From the NCBI RefSeq assembly GCF_964340395.1, contig NC_135550.1, positions 30,861,176-30,925,175 of the forward strand: 64,000 nt of DNA, given 5' to 3'. Below are positions 1 to 10,440 of this stretch, piece after piece (positions within the stretch are counted from its first letter, which is position 1; every line of letters starts with the position of its first letter). The DNA is from Glandiceps talaboti (lineage: Eukaryota > Hemichordata > Enteropneusta > Spengelidae). The translations under genes were made by a program, and so were the position numbers. Under the pieces are notes generated by a model. It was not told where the DNA came from. It saw only the letters and a list, made by a program, of their open reading frames with translations, and did not search any database.

Positions 1-3000
1 TCCAGGGTGAACTTAAACATAGTAACCCCAAGCCTTGCATTCGAGACCATACCTGTGCGTCTGATTGTCTCTTTAATGCCAGGACTACATGCCTCTCTAT
101 TTGTTTCAAAAAATTCGACCAGATACAATTTTTTTCTCTGTGTTCTTGTCCTGTCTAAGTTTACTAGTGCCGGTCGTTCAATCTAACAACTTCAAATGCA
201 TCACTGTATGGTTACACAATGTGGACCAACTTGGCGAACAATACTCAATATTGGGTTGGAGGTGATGACCTTGACGATTATAGAAATAGATAAAAGTCGG
301 ACACTGGAGGACGAATCGGATTCTGTATAATCTTTTAATAATTAATAACGCCTCAACGGACATTCCAAATATCAAAATTTCATAACAATATATAAAACTC
401 TAAATAAACACCTTATTTACAAGAATTCACAATTCTATAGTTAAACGATAAAAGCATGTCATGACATCTTTCTGTGATGGTCCCTGATTGAAAATTGATA
501 ATTAGTCTGCGAGTATCGTAGAATGGGTACGATAACAGCGCCGACTCACCCCTTGTTGGTTCCCATACTGATTCAGGAATATGGTTCACGTCTAAACAGT
601 CAAATGATACAACAAAACACACAAGTTCACATAAACCTAATCAGACAATTAACAAAGGTACGTACTTCCCCAGTACGAGTCTATAAACTGGCCAGAGTGT
701 GGTAGAACGTGGAGATAAGACTTCTATGCTTGTCTAAATATCACTAAAACGTGATAATATGCATTGAAATCAAAGTATAAGTGAATGGTAAATATAATAC
801 TGATAAAAAAAACTCGGCACTTTATGTGACTATTTCATACAGTTCATCAACTTTGTGATAGTGTGCAACGTAAGACTGCAACTTTTCTTTGTTTCTGTTG
901 TGATTTCCGTGATGTAAATTTACATTTTTGTGTATTTACTACGTCATAACGCCAACAAATGTTAACAATTAAAGGGTTATTTCAAAAGCAATATAAGGTA
1001 ACGAAAATTCTTCATTACTACTAGTACTACTACTAGTCTTACAAATCCCACAGAAATAAATAATACACAGTATATGTTGATGAGTTGAATTATTGCAATA
1101 GTAACTACATTTGCAGGCAACCATTATTTGTGAATGCTACTCGACACTGTGATTAAATATCAAAATATTGACCCATCTATAACTGATATAACACAACATT
1201 ATTGCTGAGGGTTGAACCAACCTTCAGACAATTTGAAAGAATGTTTCTTTGTCTGTGGTTAAACTCACTGCCTGATAAACTAAAAAAAGAGTACCAGTAG
1301 TTGAAAGAAGTTGATTTGACAGGTCGAAAATCATACATGATCTCTCAGAATTACATACATTTATTCTTTTTTCATGTATAACAACTGTAATTGCACTATC
1401 AAGTTTTCGCGCCTATAGCTATGGATATGATATTAAGTGCGGGGAGACACTGACTGCAGTACTTTAGTAATGACATGAATCTTATGGAGCAACCAAACAT
1501 TTGTATTGTCTCGTCTCTCCTGATCGCCTATAATCATCAGCATGACAGATCAAATAACGATCGTGATACTAATAGCATGGAACGTGAGATACATATGTCA
1601 CCATGATTTATATCCTGTCGGGCTTTCACTCGGAAGGTGGCCTTAATACAAATGTAATGATAATTTCCGTTGTTGTTGTCTTCCCGTCCTTCGTCCGTCA
1701 CTTCTTGTATAAGTGTTTTTAATCGTGTTCCTTTTAAAATGTATTGGAACCTTCACGGTGGACGATGTGATTACTTTATGGAGGCAGTGACCATGATGAA
1801 TAGGAGTAATGGACACGTACCACACAAAAGATGGTGGAAGTTGATCTGAGGAAGTATACAGGGAAACTTTGGATATCTACTCGTCTGGTGTACGACTTCC
1901 TGAACCATCGATTGTAGATATGCATGGTGAGTCAAACCATGGTGGGGTTTTTGACGGTCGGTAATGTGATATATTTAGCGATAGTGACGAACTTAGTGAA
2001 GGTGATTTCACACGTACGTATTGTTCCTCCTTGAGGTTCGATCACCAATTATTACTTTTGTAGAATTAGTCTGTAATCAGTGTGACGCTAGAACTTACAC
2101 GTATCAAAAATACCTTTCATGGTCGTTGGCGTGTTGCGCAACTGTTTAAACGAGTCGTCAGTTGTTCAATTTATGTCTCCATTTTCATTCTTATTTTAAA
2201 ATATCATATATACATGACGTATATTGCAAACAAATCGCCATAATTTTCTTTTCAGTGTTGACATGGTCTAACTGTTTGTTTGTTTGTTTACATTACTGGA
2301 GAAACACGACAATTTGAATGTTGTGGCGGCAAATCACGTCGGAACGCGAACAGCTTCTACGAGACTTCAAGTAATCATAATTTCATCAACCCCATATACG
2401 TATATATAAACAATGCATAAACAGACTGACTGTATATAGTATGTTTAGCAGTTCTCCTAAGAAATTCCTTGTGAACATTTATATCAACTTTAATAATCCT
2501 GTCCTTTGGAGCCATAACTCTAGGTATTTTGGTTGCGGCAAGAAAAGGGTGATAGTGATTTATCACTCGACATAATTTATTGCATAACTGTTTTTGTAAA
2601 ACGTGGCGCATTGTTACCAGTGGAAAGTATGATTGTCTTTGATACTGGGGATAGTACAGGCTTGACTAGCAAGACAGTCATAGTTGGTCCTTGCCCTATC
2701 AGCTGAGTGTGCAAAAATCACTTCTCAATATTTGGCTACAGAGGTAGACATGAAGATTACTGGCATAAAAAGCAGACCAACTCTGAAGAATGGTGCCAAA
2801 AGTATGAAGTTTCATCATTCAACATACCAAATGAGTTAACTTCTACATAAATACACCAAATCATATAAACTTACATAAATACATCTGGATGACAAACACC
2901 TTCATCCCCTAATTCTGCAAATTGTACAAAGGAAAGTCATCAATTCAAAATTTCATTTGACACACTTAAAGTACATGCAGTAAACTGCATTATGGGTACA

Positions 3001-3685
3001 ATCACCCATGTTGTCAGTTATTGTTGTATACATTAGATGTATGCCAATGGTAGCATCAGTTGATTGGCTGATTTAGGATATAAGCTTATCTCAAATTCTA
3101 ATAATTTCCTTCTCTGTTCTGTATAAAGTTGAACATGTCTGATGAAAGTGTAAATTTATGAATATGCCATAAATACTCTAAAAGAACATGGTTGGAAGTG
3201 GAATGAAATTCTTGAACTTAAAATCTTGTCATGTAATTTTACAAGATAGTGTCACACATTGATTTTTTAAAGATTCAAAATCTGGATATAATCCAGTCCA
3301 CTTTCACCAAATTGTAGCCTAGCCAATACCACATGCCAACTATTACCACCATTGAGTGGTTTCTTTACATAATTGTGGCATTAAGATTTCAGATCATAAC
3401 ATTTTTGGTTGACCAGAATGATCTTTAGCATGAATGCTAAATGTTAGTAAATGATGAAGTGAGATATGGTATTTTTTATTACCTGATAACTGTGTTATTA
3501 CTCTTCCACTACCAACCTACATCAAAGAAGTATACCCATAAATGTGCCTATCACACTGATGCAGTTATTGATAGTTCTTATTAAAATTTTCCTGGGACGT
3601 CTCTATCTGGTGAAGCATCATCACTCATGATGCTGCTGGTAAAACTAGAAGGAAAGATAACAAAATTGTGCAGTTATAAATATCT
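1..3685. other. Intergenic stretch, no gene seen
   Basis: AT-rich sequence with only short open frames. None has a recognisable motif or a convincing set of splice sites. The 3'UTR of the minus-strand bZIP gene that ends at 3686 probably extends into the right end of this stretch. I see no tRNA, long repeat or mobile-element end here. Confidence 0.5.
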
Positions 3686-3922
3686 TTAGTGCAGTCTTGT
3701 TGAAGTAGCCAAACACAATGGCTCAGATTGTTCCATACAAGACTGCTGACAGTGATGATATGAATTGTCATTTTCTTCCTCAACCTCTGTGTTTGCATCG
3801 TGACATACAGGACAGCATGTTTTAATATTTTTGATGGCATGGACCCAGTACTCTCTCCTGTCCTCCATGAGACGAAGTTTGGCCTTCAAGGCTATGTTTG
3901 CATCTTGCAGATCTTCAATTAT
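3686..3922 (-). CDS. Gene 1 alternative last exon B: BATF-like zipper with Cys/His-rich tail
   Basis: This exon follows a TGTGTTTAG acceptor and opens in phase 0. It encodes IIEDLQDANIALKAKL and continues in heptad register with the basic exon, giving d-positions L, L, L, M, W. The pattern EDL-x3-N-x-AL followed by EYW matches BATF (SEDLEKQNAAL, then KYF) better than ATF3. The tail contains CCPVCH and HHCQQSC, a spacing that could bind zinc, although I know of no named domain with this arrangement. It lies 142 nt downstream of the stop of exon A, so the two exons are mutually exclusive last exons. It could instead be a relic of a lost neighbouring BATF gene, but an open 79-codon frame starting exactly at a good acceptor argues for use. 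Confidence 0.68.
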   Translation of the reverse strand: MIEDLQDANIALKAKLRLMEDRREYWVHAIKNIKTCCPVCHDANTEVEEENDNSYHHCQQSCMEQSEPLCLATSTRLH

Positions 3923-5205
3923 CTAAACACAAGAATCAATATTGAAATTGCAGTCAGCGAAAAGGGATCTATAGGGTGTGCTCCTGGTTTAAGTTTTCTT
4001 TCGGGATCAGTGGTTTATTTTGAACCCATTCTGTTCTTCAAATTTACAAAACGTAATCTATAGGTCAAAACATCAGTTTCATAGAACCGGGAAAAGAGGG
4101 CATCTTGAAAACAGCACCAGGCCGGACTTGACCTAATAGTCGAGTCAAAAAGTTCTTGTGTTCTTCCAGGCCTCGTATCTTCTCATGAAGTTCTGCGTTA
4201 GCCTCCTGCAAGCGTTCAGACTCCTACAGGATCAAATGCAAATTAATGGGCAACACTATGATAACTGGCTATGAACTTTACAACTTAACATACTGTACTC
4301 TATTTCCATAAGTACTACAGATAATGCTTACCATGTGAGTGTTGATAAAACAGGGTGGCCTTATCAAGTGGGGTGATACATTTAACAAAGTGATAACCTC
4401 AATTTGAAACTCACATCTGTCAGATAACATATACAGTTTACAACTAAAGTCGACTTGCCACCTTTTGTCTCTTAGTTGTGAATAGATTCTATCATCTGCC
4501 TTATTTTTCTGACAATCTAATCTATAACTTACCATTTACATGCAAATTTGTGTATTTATGGCAAAGTGTCATGTTATTCAGAGTTACAACTAAATACAAT
4601 ATATTTTATATATTTTCACTACCTGACCTTAGTATAAGGTCAAAAGTGTTCTATCCTTGTCAAACTTGTTCTAACGAAGGCTCTTACTTTCAAGGTTAAA
4701 ATATTTATTGCCTGATCAACTTCAAATTACCCAATAGGGAACTTGCAATCCAGACTGAGCATGCTCAGACGCAAAGGACTAGGGGATTATCTGTGGTTAT
4801 CGTAATACCTAATCTGGAGCTACCAATAAAAAAACCTCCCAAAATTGTCAGGGTAAACTATGAATTGACCATTCGTGGTTGCAAACAATGTAAAAGTATT
4901 GTGTACAATACCAATTCATTAGTATTTATTATCACATTTCCCATGATGTAACATTCAACATGGCGGGTTTGCAAGTTCCCTATTAGTTGAAAATATCTGA
5001 GATTGCAGTCTATAACTCTGTTATCAATACTTTCATTGAGGATTAATTGCTTGTTGCATCCTGCCCCTCAATCATAGCAATCTAAAGGATTTTGGCTACA
5101 AGATAAATATGACTACTCAGTACTGGCACAATATTTACTCTTGTTGACAATAGTTTGTATAAATGACCAAGTTATTTATTTCCATTTTGCGATGGATTGT
5201 GCATC

Positions 5206-5300
<95 letters not shown>

Positions 5301-6659
5301 TGTGTGTGATAGTGATGTGTGACACTCTTTTTTCCTTCAAATTAAAGTATGCAATCAAAAGAAAACAGTCAAGGTGTGGATTGAGCTTTGTCCATTTACA
5401 TGTACTTCATTTGGATGGGGTGCTATAGAAAGTTATGTTGTATTACAGAGATAGTGTTACAAATTATTACATTATGTTAAAATATTCTATGATAGACTAG
5501 GGACAAGTCAGTTCAGAATAGAACAGAATAGAATAGAATAGAATAGAATAGAAAAGAATAGAATAGAAAAGAAAGGAAAGGAAAAGAATAGAATAGAAAA
5601 AGAAAAGAATATGAGAGGTAGAATAGTGAATAGACTAGAAAAATGAGATAAAATAATGTGAACACCGAGTATTGACAATGGTGCTTATTCAAAGGAAAAT
5701 GAAGACTATTTCCGACAAGAGTAAATAGTTAGTTTTTTGTTCATTATTAGTATCGTCATATCTACCTATCCTTTTGAACAGTTATGCTTGACCTACTCTA
5801 AAATGTGCTTACTAAGTATGTCTTCTCTATTGAAGTAAGTCTCTGTGTTCTCCAGATCATGATGATGATGATAGCTGTACGAGTGGTTGCATCATACCTT
5901 CTACACACTCTACTATATCAAATTATCATGTCGTTATATAACAACCCCACCAACATGGCTCATCGTTCATATTTGAATCACGGTCTACAAATCACCACTG
6001 TTTCTTACCTTCGTGAGGGAGTCGGAAGATTCTCGCTTCCTATTTCTGTATCTCGTGGCAGCCATTTTGTTTTGTTCACGACGTTTCTGTCGTCTGTCTT
6101 CTTCGGCAGCCTGTGCAACGTAAATGAAGTAGGTGTCAATAGCAATACTATACTGAAGGTAAAATGGGTCGGGGAACAGAGGCATTATGACTCTACGAGA
6201 GTACCCACGATATGTAAGTTTGGCGAGCCAATCGTATTACCAACTGGGCAATATTGCAATGAGTTGCAGCTTCATATGTCATGACATTAGTCAAGATGAA
6301 GGATTCCCCTCTGTGGGTGTACCCACGGTTCAAATAAACAGTACTTTGCTATGTCAGGCAAGGTGATCATGCTACGTCCGTAGCGTTTGTCAATGCTGTA
6401 GGGATACACTTGTAGTTGTACGCTAACCTGACTAGGTAATCGATATTGTGACACGTACCTGTGCATTTCTGGTAAGACTGCTCATGTCGATTGTTAGTCT
6501 GAGCCCACTAGTTTCGGGTTGAACCCACTCTCCAACAGCTGCAGCATCTCCACTAGTGCACTTAAATCCGTATATGCCTTGTAAATTGATACCTTGCTGA
6601 CCCGTCGTGTCCTCGCTGCCTGTATGTGTTGTTGTCTGTTGATGCGAATTGCTTGCCAT
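3686..6659 (-). CDS. Gene 1: small bZIP transcription factor with two alternative zipper-encoding last exons (ATF3/JDP2/BATF superfamily)
   Basis: Coding exons on the minus strand are 6459-6659 (67 codons, starts MASNSHQQ), 6009-6110 (34 codons, basic region), then either 4065-4223 (52 residues plus stop) or 3686-3922 (78 residues plus stop). All junctions are phase 0 with GT-AG sites. The basic region reads RRQKRREQNKMAATRYR, and the spacing N-x7-R-x9-L then L-x6-L holds into both alternative exons. The predicted proteins are 153 and 179 residues, a size typical of JDP2/BATF-class nuclear factors that dimerise and bind AP-1/CRE-type DNA. The start ATG follows an AACTATC context, and the N-terminus is Ser/Thr-rich without a known domain. 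Exon A resembles JDP2/ATF3 and exon B resembles BATF. The DNA-contact position that is Cys or Ser in those families is Tyr here, as in ATF4. Exact subfamily is unresolved. Confidence 0.83.
4014..4019 (-). terminator. AATAAA polyadenylation signal for the exon A isoform
   Basis: The plus strand reads TTTATT, which is AATAAA on the minus strand, 45 bp past the exon A stop codon and before exon B. Its position fits cleavage between exons A and B, which would give a complete short mRNA. Confidence 0.5.
4065..4223 (-). CDS. Gene 1 alternative last exon A: JDP2/ATF3-like zipper
   Basis: This exon follows a GATCCTGTAG acceptor and encodes ESERLQEANAELHEKI and onward to the stop. Leucines repeat every seven residues in register with the basic exon (L, L, L, L, L). 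ESERL-x3-NAEL and the later RP pair after the zipper match JDP2 (ESERLELMNAEL, HRP) and ATF3. The protein ends 22 residues after the last zipper leucine pair, so there is no long C-terminal domain. Confidence 0.82.
   Translation of the reverse strand, partial: ESERLQEANAELHEKIRGLEEHKNFLTRLLGQVRPGAVFKMPSFPGSMKLMF
4737..4980. mobile_element. MITE with perfect inverted ends and TA target duplication
   Basis: The 244-bp stretch begins GGGAACTTGCAA and ends with the exact reverse complement TTGCAAGTTCCC. It is flanked on both sides by TA; counting the flanks, the inverted match extends to 16 bp (AATAGGGAACTTGCAA). TA duplications are the mark of Tc1/mariner-type transposition. There is no coding capacity, so this is a non-autonomous copy. 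It sits in the intron of gene 1 between the basic exon and exon A. Perfect ends suggest a fairly recent insertion. Confidence 0.72.
5208..5308. repeat. (AG)n microsatellite with short (TG)n end
   Basis: About 90 bp of uninterrupted AG followed by five TG units, inside the gene 1 intron. Open frames across it are repeat artefacts. Confidence 0.97.
5513..5612. repeat. (GAATA)n imperfect microsatellite
   Basis: Pentanucleotide array with GAAAA/GAAAG variants, inside the gene 1 intron. Confidence 0.9.
6009..6110 (-). CDS. Gene 1 basic-region exon
   Basis: A 102-bp exon between acceptor TTGCACAG and donor GTAAGAAA, phase 0 at both ends. It encodes AAEEDRRQKRREQNK, then MAATRYRNRKRE and SSDSLTK. 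The Asn, Ala-Ala and Arg contact residues are present, and Tyr replaces the usual Cys/Ser. It is two codons shorter than the 108-bp basic exons of the other bZIP genes here. Confidence 0.85.
6459..6659 (-). CDS. Gene 1 first coding exon
   Basis: Starts at an ATG with AACTATC upstream and ends at the donor CAG|GTACGT, giving 67 codons in phase 0. The product is polar and rich in Ser, Thr, Gln and Gly, with no recognised domain. It is probably a disordered N-terminal region. Confidence 0.75.
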
Positions 6660-6831
6660 GATAGTTCTTTTCTCTTTTGAATATCTGGTTGAAGTCTTCA
6701 ACGGAACAGTTCGAACATAATATTTGACTTCGCTCACTAGCTCGTTTGTGTAAGAATGACGTTGCGTGAGACGATTCGTAGTTTAAATCGTAGTCTCTTG
6801 CAATCACATGCCGGTATTGCAACATCACCTG

Positions 6832-7046
6832 ATTATAATCGTAGGTCGGGGGGATCCCAAAGTATGACGAGGTGACGTCAGCAATCACATGACGGGGAAA
6901 GGCCCGGATGCTTGGCAAAGATGATGTAATCTCGAAACGTGATTTCATCAGCGATATCATGCATATGCATATTAATGCTGACATGACCTATTTAAATTTC
7001 ACCAGACATAGCTGATTAATATTCATCGTCGTCAGTAGTGACGTCG
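6832..7046 (-). promoter_or_regulatory. Gene 1 promoter region with CRE and CARE-like sites
   Basis: A perfect CRE, TGACGTCA, lies at 6873-6880 and a near-CRE, TGACGTCG, at 7039-7046. Two matches to the C/EBP-ATF response element TGATGxAAx occur: TGATGTAAT at 6922-6930 and TGATGAAAT on the minus strand at 6942-6950. TATA-like stretches are ATTATA at 6832-6837 and TTTAAATA at 6989-6996. The CRE just upstream of the first TATA-like site is a typical arrangement. The start site is not determined, so some of these could lie in the 5'UTR. Confidence 0.5.
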
Positions 7047-10000
7047 TCAGCTCATCTGCCCTCAGCCTGACCTGTATTGTTCAGTCTGTTCGTACCTGAT
7101 TTAATATGCGTGCGCCACACTCAACACTGCCACGGATCTGACATCTTCGACGTATCAAACTACCAAACTGTAAATATATTCGATTTATTTCCACCGATCA
7201 AATTAAAGATAAGACCATCATTTATCAACCTAAATTTGGATATTTGATGACATGTACACAAAACAGCGTGTCCTACTTCAATGACACTTCAGTCACTCAA
7301 GGTTATGTTGCTATTATATTTCAGACAGGGAGCTTGTTTGTACGGTGGCGGCCTCCGAGGGTTTGTCGATCCCAGACATGTATTTTAAATAACAAAACAT
7401 TACATTTAATTGTTCTTTTAACAGTGTTGTCTTCGACAAATAACAAATAAACCCTTCAAAATTAAAATGTGTAATTTTTCACATTTAAAAAAAAAAGTAG
7501 CCGTATGGTGGCGATGGTTGCCATGGGGACCCATTCCCCCCTAGACGGATAGACTTGTGCAAAGATCAGACTATAGATTTATATATAAGATCTGTCACTT
7601 TTTGTTTGCCTTTCCGACTACATTTTAATACATGCCTCCGAGTCAGACGGATTTTAATTCGAAGTAGCTGAACTGGCGTACATTATGTGTTCACACGATT
7701 GCCGGTGTCCTTGCGTTAGGTTCTTAGTTGTTTGTGTTTATGTTTATAATGTCGATTATTTCGTCTATTTTGGTCACATTTTGTCTTCATGTTTTGCCCA
7801 ATTTCCTATATATTGTTATCATCATGTCACTGACTCCTTTCACACTTCAATATTACGGTTTATTTTTCATCCTGTTATTTACAACATATTTTTGTCAGAT
7901 TTGTTGTCATTGGCTTGCTGCACGTAACATGCTCAACACTGTTCAACTAAGTTCTGTCCCCTCTCCTATATTTTATTGAAAATAACAGGACACGTTCAAC
8001 AGTAATCTACCATCGCATTGGTACAAATTGTATCCTGAAAAAAAAACAAGATAAAATTATTGAAAACCGCATTATTACAAATTTATTGAAAACCGCAATG
8101 TTACAAATTTTATCCTAAAAACCAGGATAACAATTTTTGGAAAATAGTGAACATATAGTACTGGAATTCTGATAATGAAAAGGGTACTTGAAAGATAGAC
8201 TTTGGCAATAAAATCACAGGTGATGATTCCCATGTATTTATTCCTAAACACCCAGCAAAGACTTTACTCATTTTTTGCCCTTCAATAATTGTCACAATTT
8301 TTGCCGCCATGGCCCATGTCGTATTTGTTGATGTTGATATACGAAAAGTCTAGTCCCATTGTTAATCAGTAGCGGCTTCTGATAAACCTAAATTGTGCAG
8401 TTCCTATAAAATGTTTAAGTGTTCGATCAATAACTTCTTACAGTAACTACTTAAATGTCAACATTTCTGATTAGTTACATGTAGTATTTAGCGCAAAGGT
8501 TCCAGTTGATTCTCTTATAACTTTAGATTGATAATGAATGAAACTGTAATGAAATCTAATTAAATTTTGTTTACATGTGGTTTATAGTACGCCTAGGTAC
8601 AAATTCGTGCTAAATTCGTTGTAGCCATGACCTGCGTAATGAAATGGTAATATGACGAATTTCACCAATGTAATTAAAAGGTTTGTATTTTGTCTATTTG
8701 GTGGAAATTTGCGGGTCACTGGACATTTAAATACTGGTTGGATAATCTATGACCGGTTAGAAGACCAACACAACACGGAAACGTGAACGATGCTGTCATA
8801 TCACCTACACGGCTTTCAGCAGGCCGTGTCATTTCTTGTAAGAACTGAAATGGTCAATGTTAATACGATACTGGCTGGACAAGGTTGCAACCAAAACAAG
8901 GAATTGCTACAGTTACCTGCTATTTGCCTATTAACTATTTTACTCTTCCTACGGCATTATCCTGACAGTTTGATGTCGTGGAGGTATACCGCTCTTCTGA
9001 GTTACATACAACAAGCCCGTGCCGTGTATGAACATTGTCGTATAAAACGTGTCCATCGTGTTACTAAAACTCAAAGAGAACATAATTTCTTTTTTTAACA
9101 GATAAAACTCTGGTGACATAATTGTTTTTTTCGCACTTAAGAGTATTTACTAATGACAGGATATTGAATGCGACGTTGTTCAGTCGATGTCTCTGTTCAC
9201 GGTCGCCGGCCACAATAAGCCCGACGCGGCATATCCGCCCGCACGTCCAAACAAACGGGAAGCTCGAAGCAGTGGGCAAAAATCCAAATGACCATCGCAT
9301 GGTTGCTGCGCCATTATTTAGAGTCAAAGTCAAATTAAAACATACATGTACTGTAAATTTTCATATTTTTGAAACATCGATAGGAATTTTAAAGAGCTAA
9401 ATATTAGGATTTTCGTTGTGTGTACTGTGTATATATGCCCGTGTGAATTCTCCGATGACGCATCGACAACAATTATGTATTGCAATATAGAGCGGCAACT
9501 GAGCACACTACTTTTCAATTCGTTTAATTTTCAGTCTTTGTTTCATTTAAGACTATGAAAACAATAAAATGAATAAACAATTACTTAATCCACTAACTGT
9601 TTTCATTTATACGCCCCCATCATTTCTTTCTGATTGTTTTTTCTCAAAATATTTCGTAGTGCATCATGCGACTCGGACTACCAAACAAACGACACACCGT
9701 ACATGATTACCTTACACGGCTACTCACAATCCTCAGGATTTCCTTCGATTTTCCGCCGATGTAACTAATACCAATTAGAAGATCTAAAACTGCCTCGGGG
9801 TCTTATCCTAAATAAACGAATCAAGGACAGTTATACAAAATAAACAGAAATTCTGGAACAAGCAAAACAAACAAAAAACATTTGCCCATGTTATCAGACA
9901 AAATTGCGGGGACTGTCGGTGATACAACTTCTGGTACGTACCGTGTTAGTGATGTACACGGGCAAGTTGTCCATCCTGGTAAAAGAGAATCGAGTTTCAA

Positions 10001-10257
10001 ATGCCCTCGACTTTAGAAGGCCGAAGGAAATGATATTCAATTTGACGCCTTCGTCTATTGATTTAAATAAGGATTATTTTTCATGATTCATGATGTGGTT
10101 ATTTGATAATAGTACCTGCTACTTTCCCTCTACTGTTGACATCAAAATGTGTGTTTTATCATTTAATGTCAGTATTGCAAAGCTCTAATTAAAAGCCGAA
10201 TGTGTTGGCGATGTTGTTTTCGTTTTTGTTGCTACTGCTATTTTATAGGGATGGCCG

Positions 10258-10440
10258 TTGGATGATGATGATTGTTGTTGTTGGTTGGTGCTGTTGTTGT
10301 TGATGATGATAGTGATAATGATGATGATGATGATGATGATAATGGTGGTGGTGGTGGTGGTGGTGGTGGTGGTGGTGGTGATGGTGATGATGACGATGGT
10401 GACGCCGACGACGACGACGACGACGACGATAGTATTGCGG
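10258..10440. repeat. Trinucleotide array (GAT/GGT/GAC)n
   Basis: Blocks of GAT, then GGT, then GAC. All frames across it give single-residue runs (Asp, Gly, Val, Met), so the long open frames are not evidence of a gene. Confidence 0.92.

Noticed and set aside
5805-6284. Plus-strand open frame of 159 codons
   Set aside because: It lies antisense to the gene 1 basic exon, which has canonical splice sites and bZIP residues.
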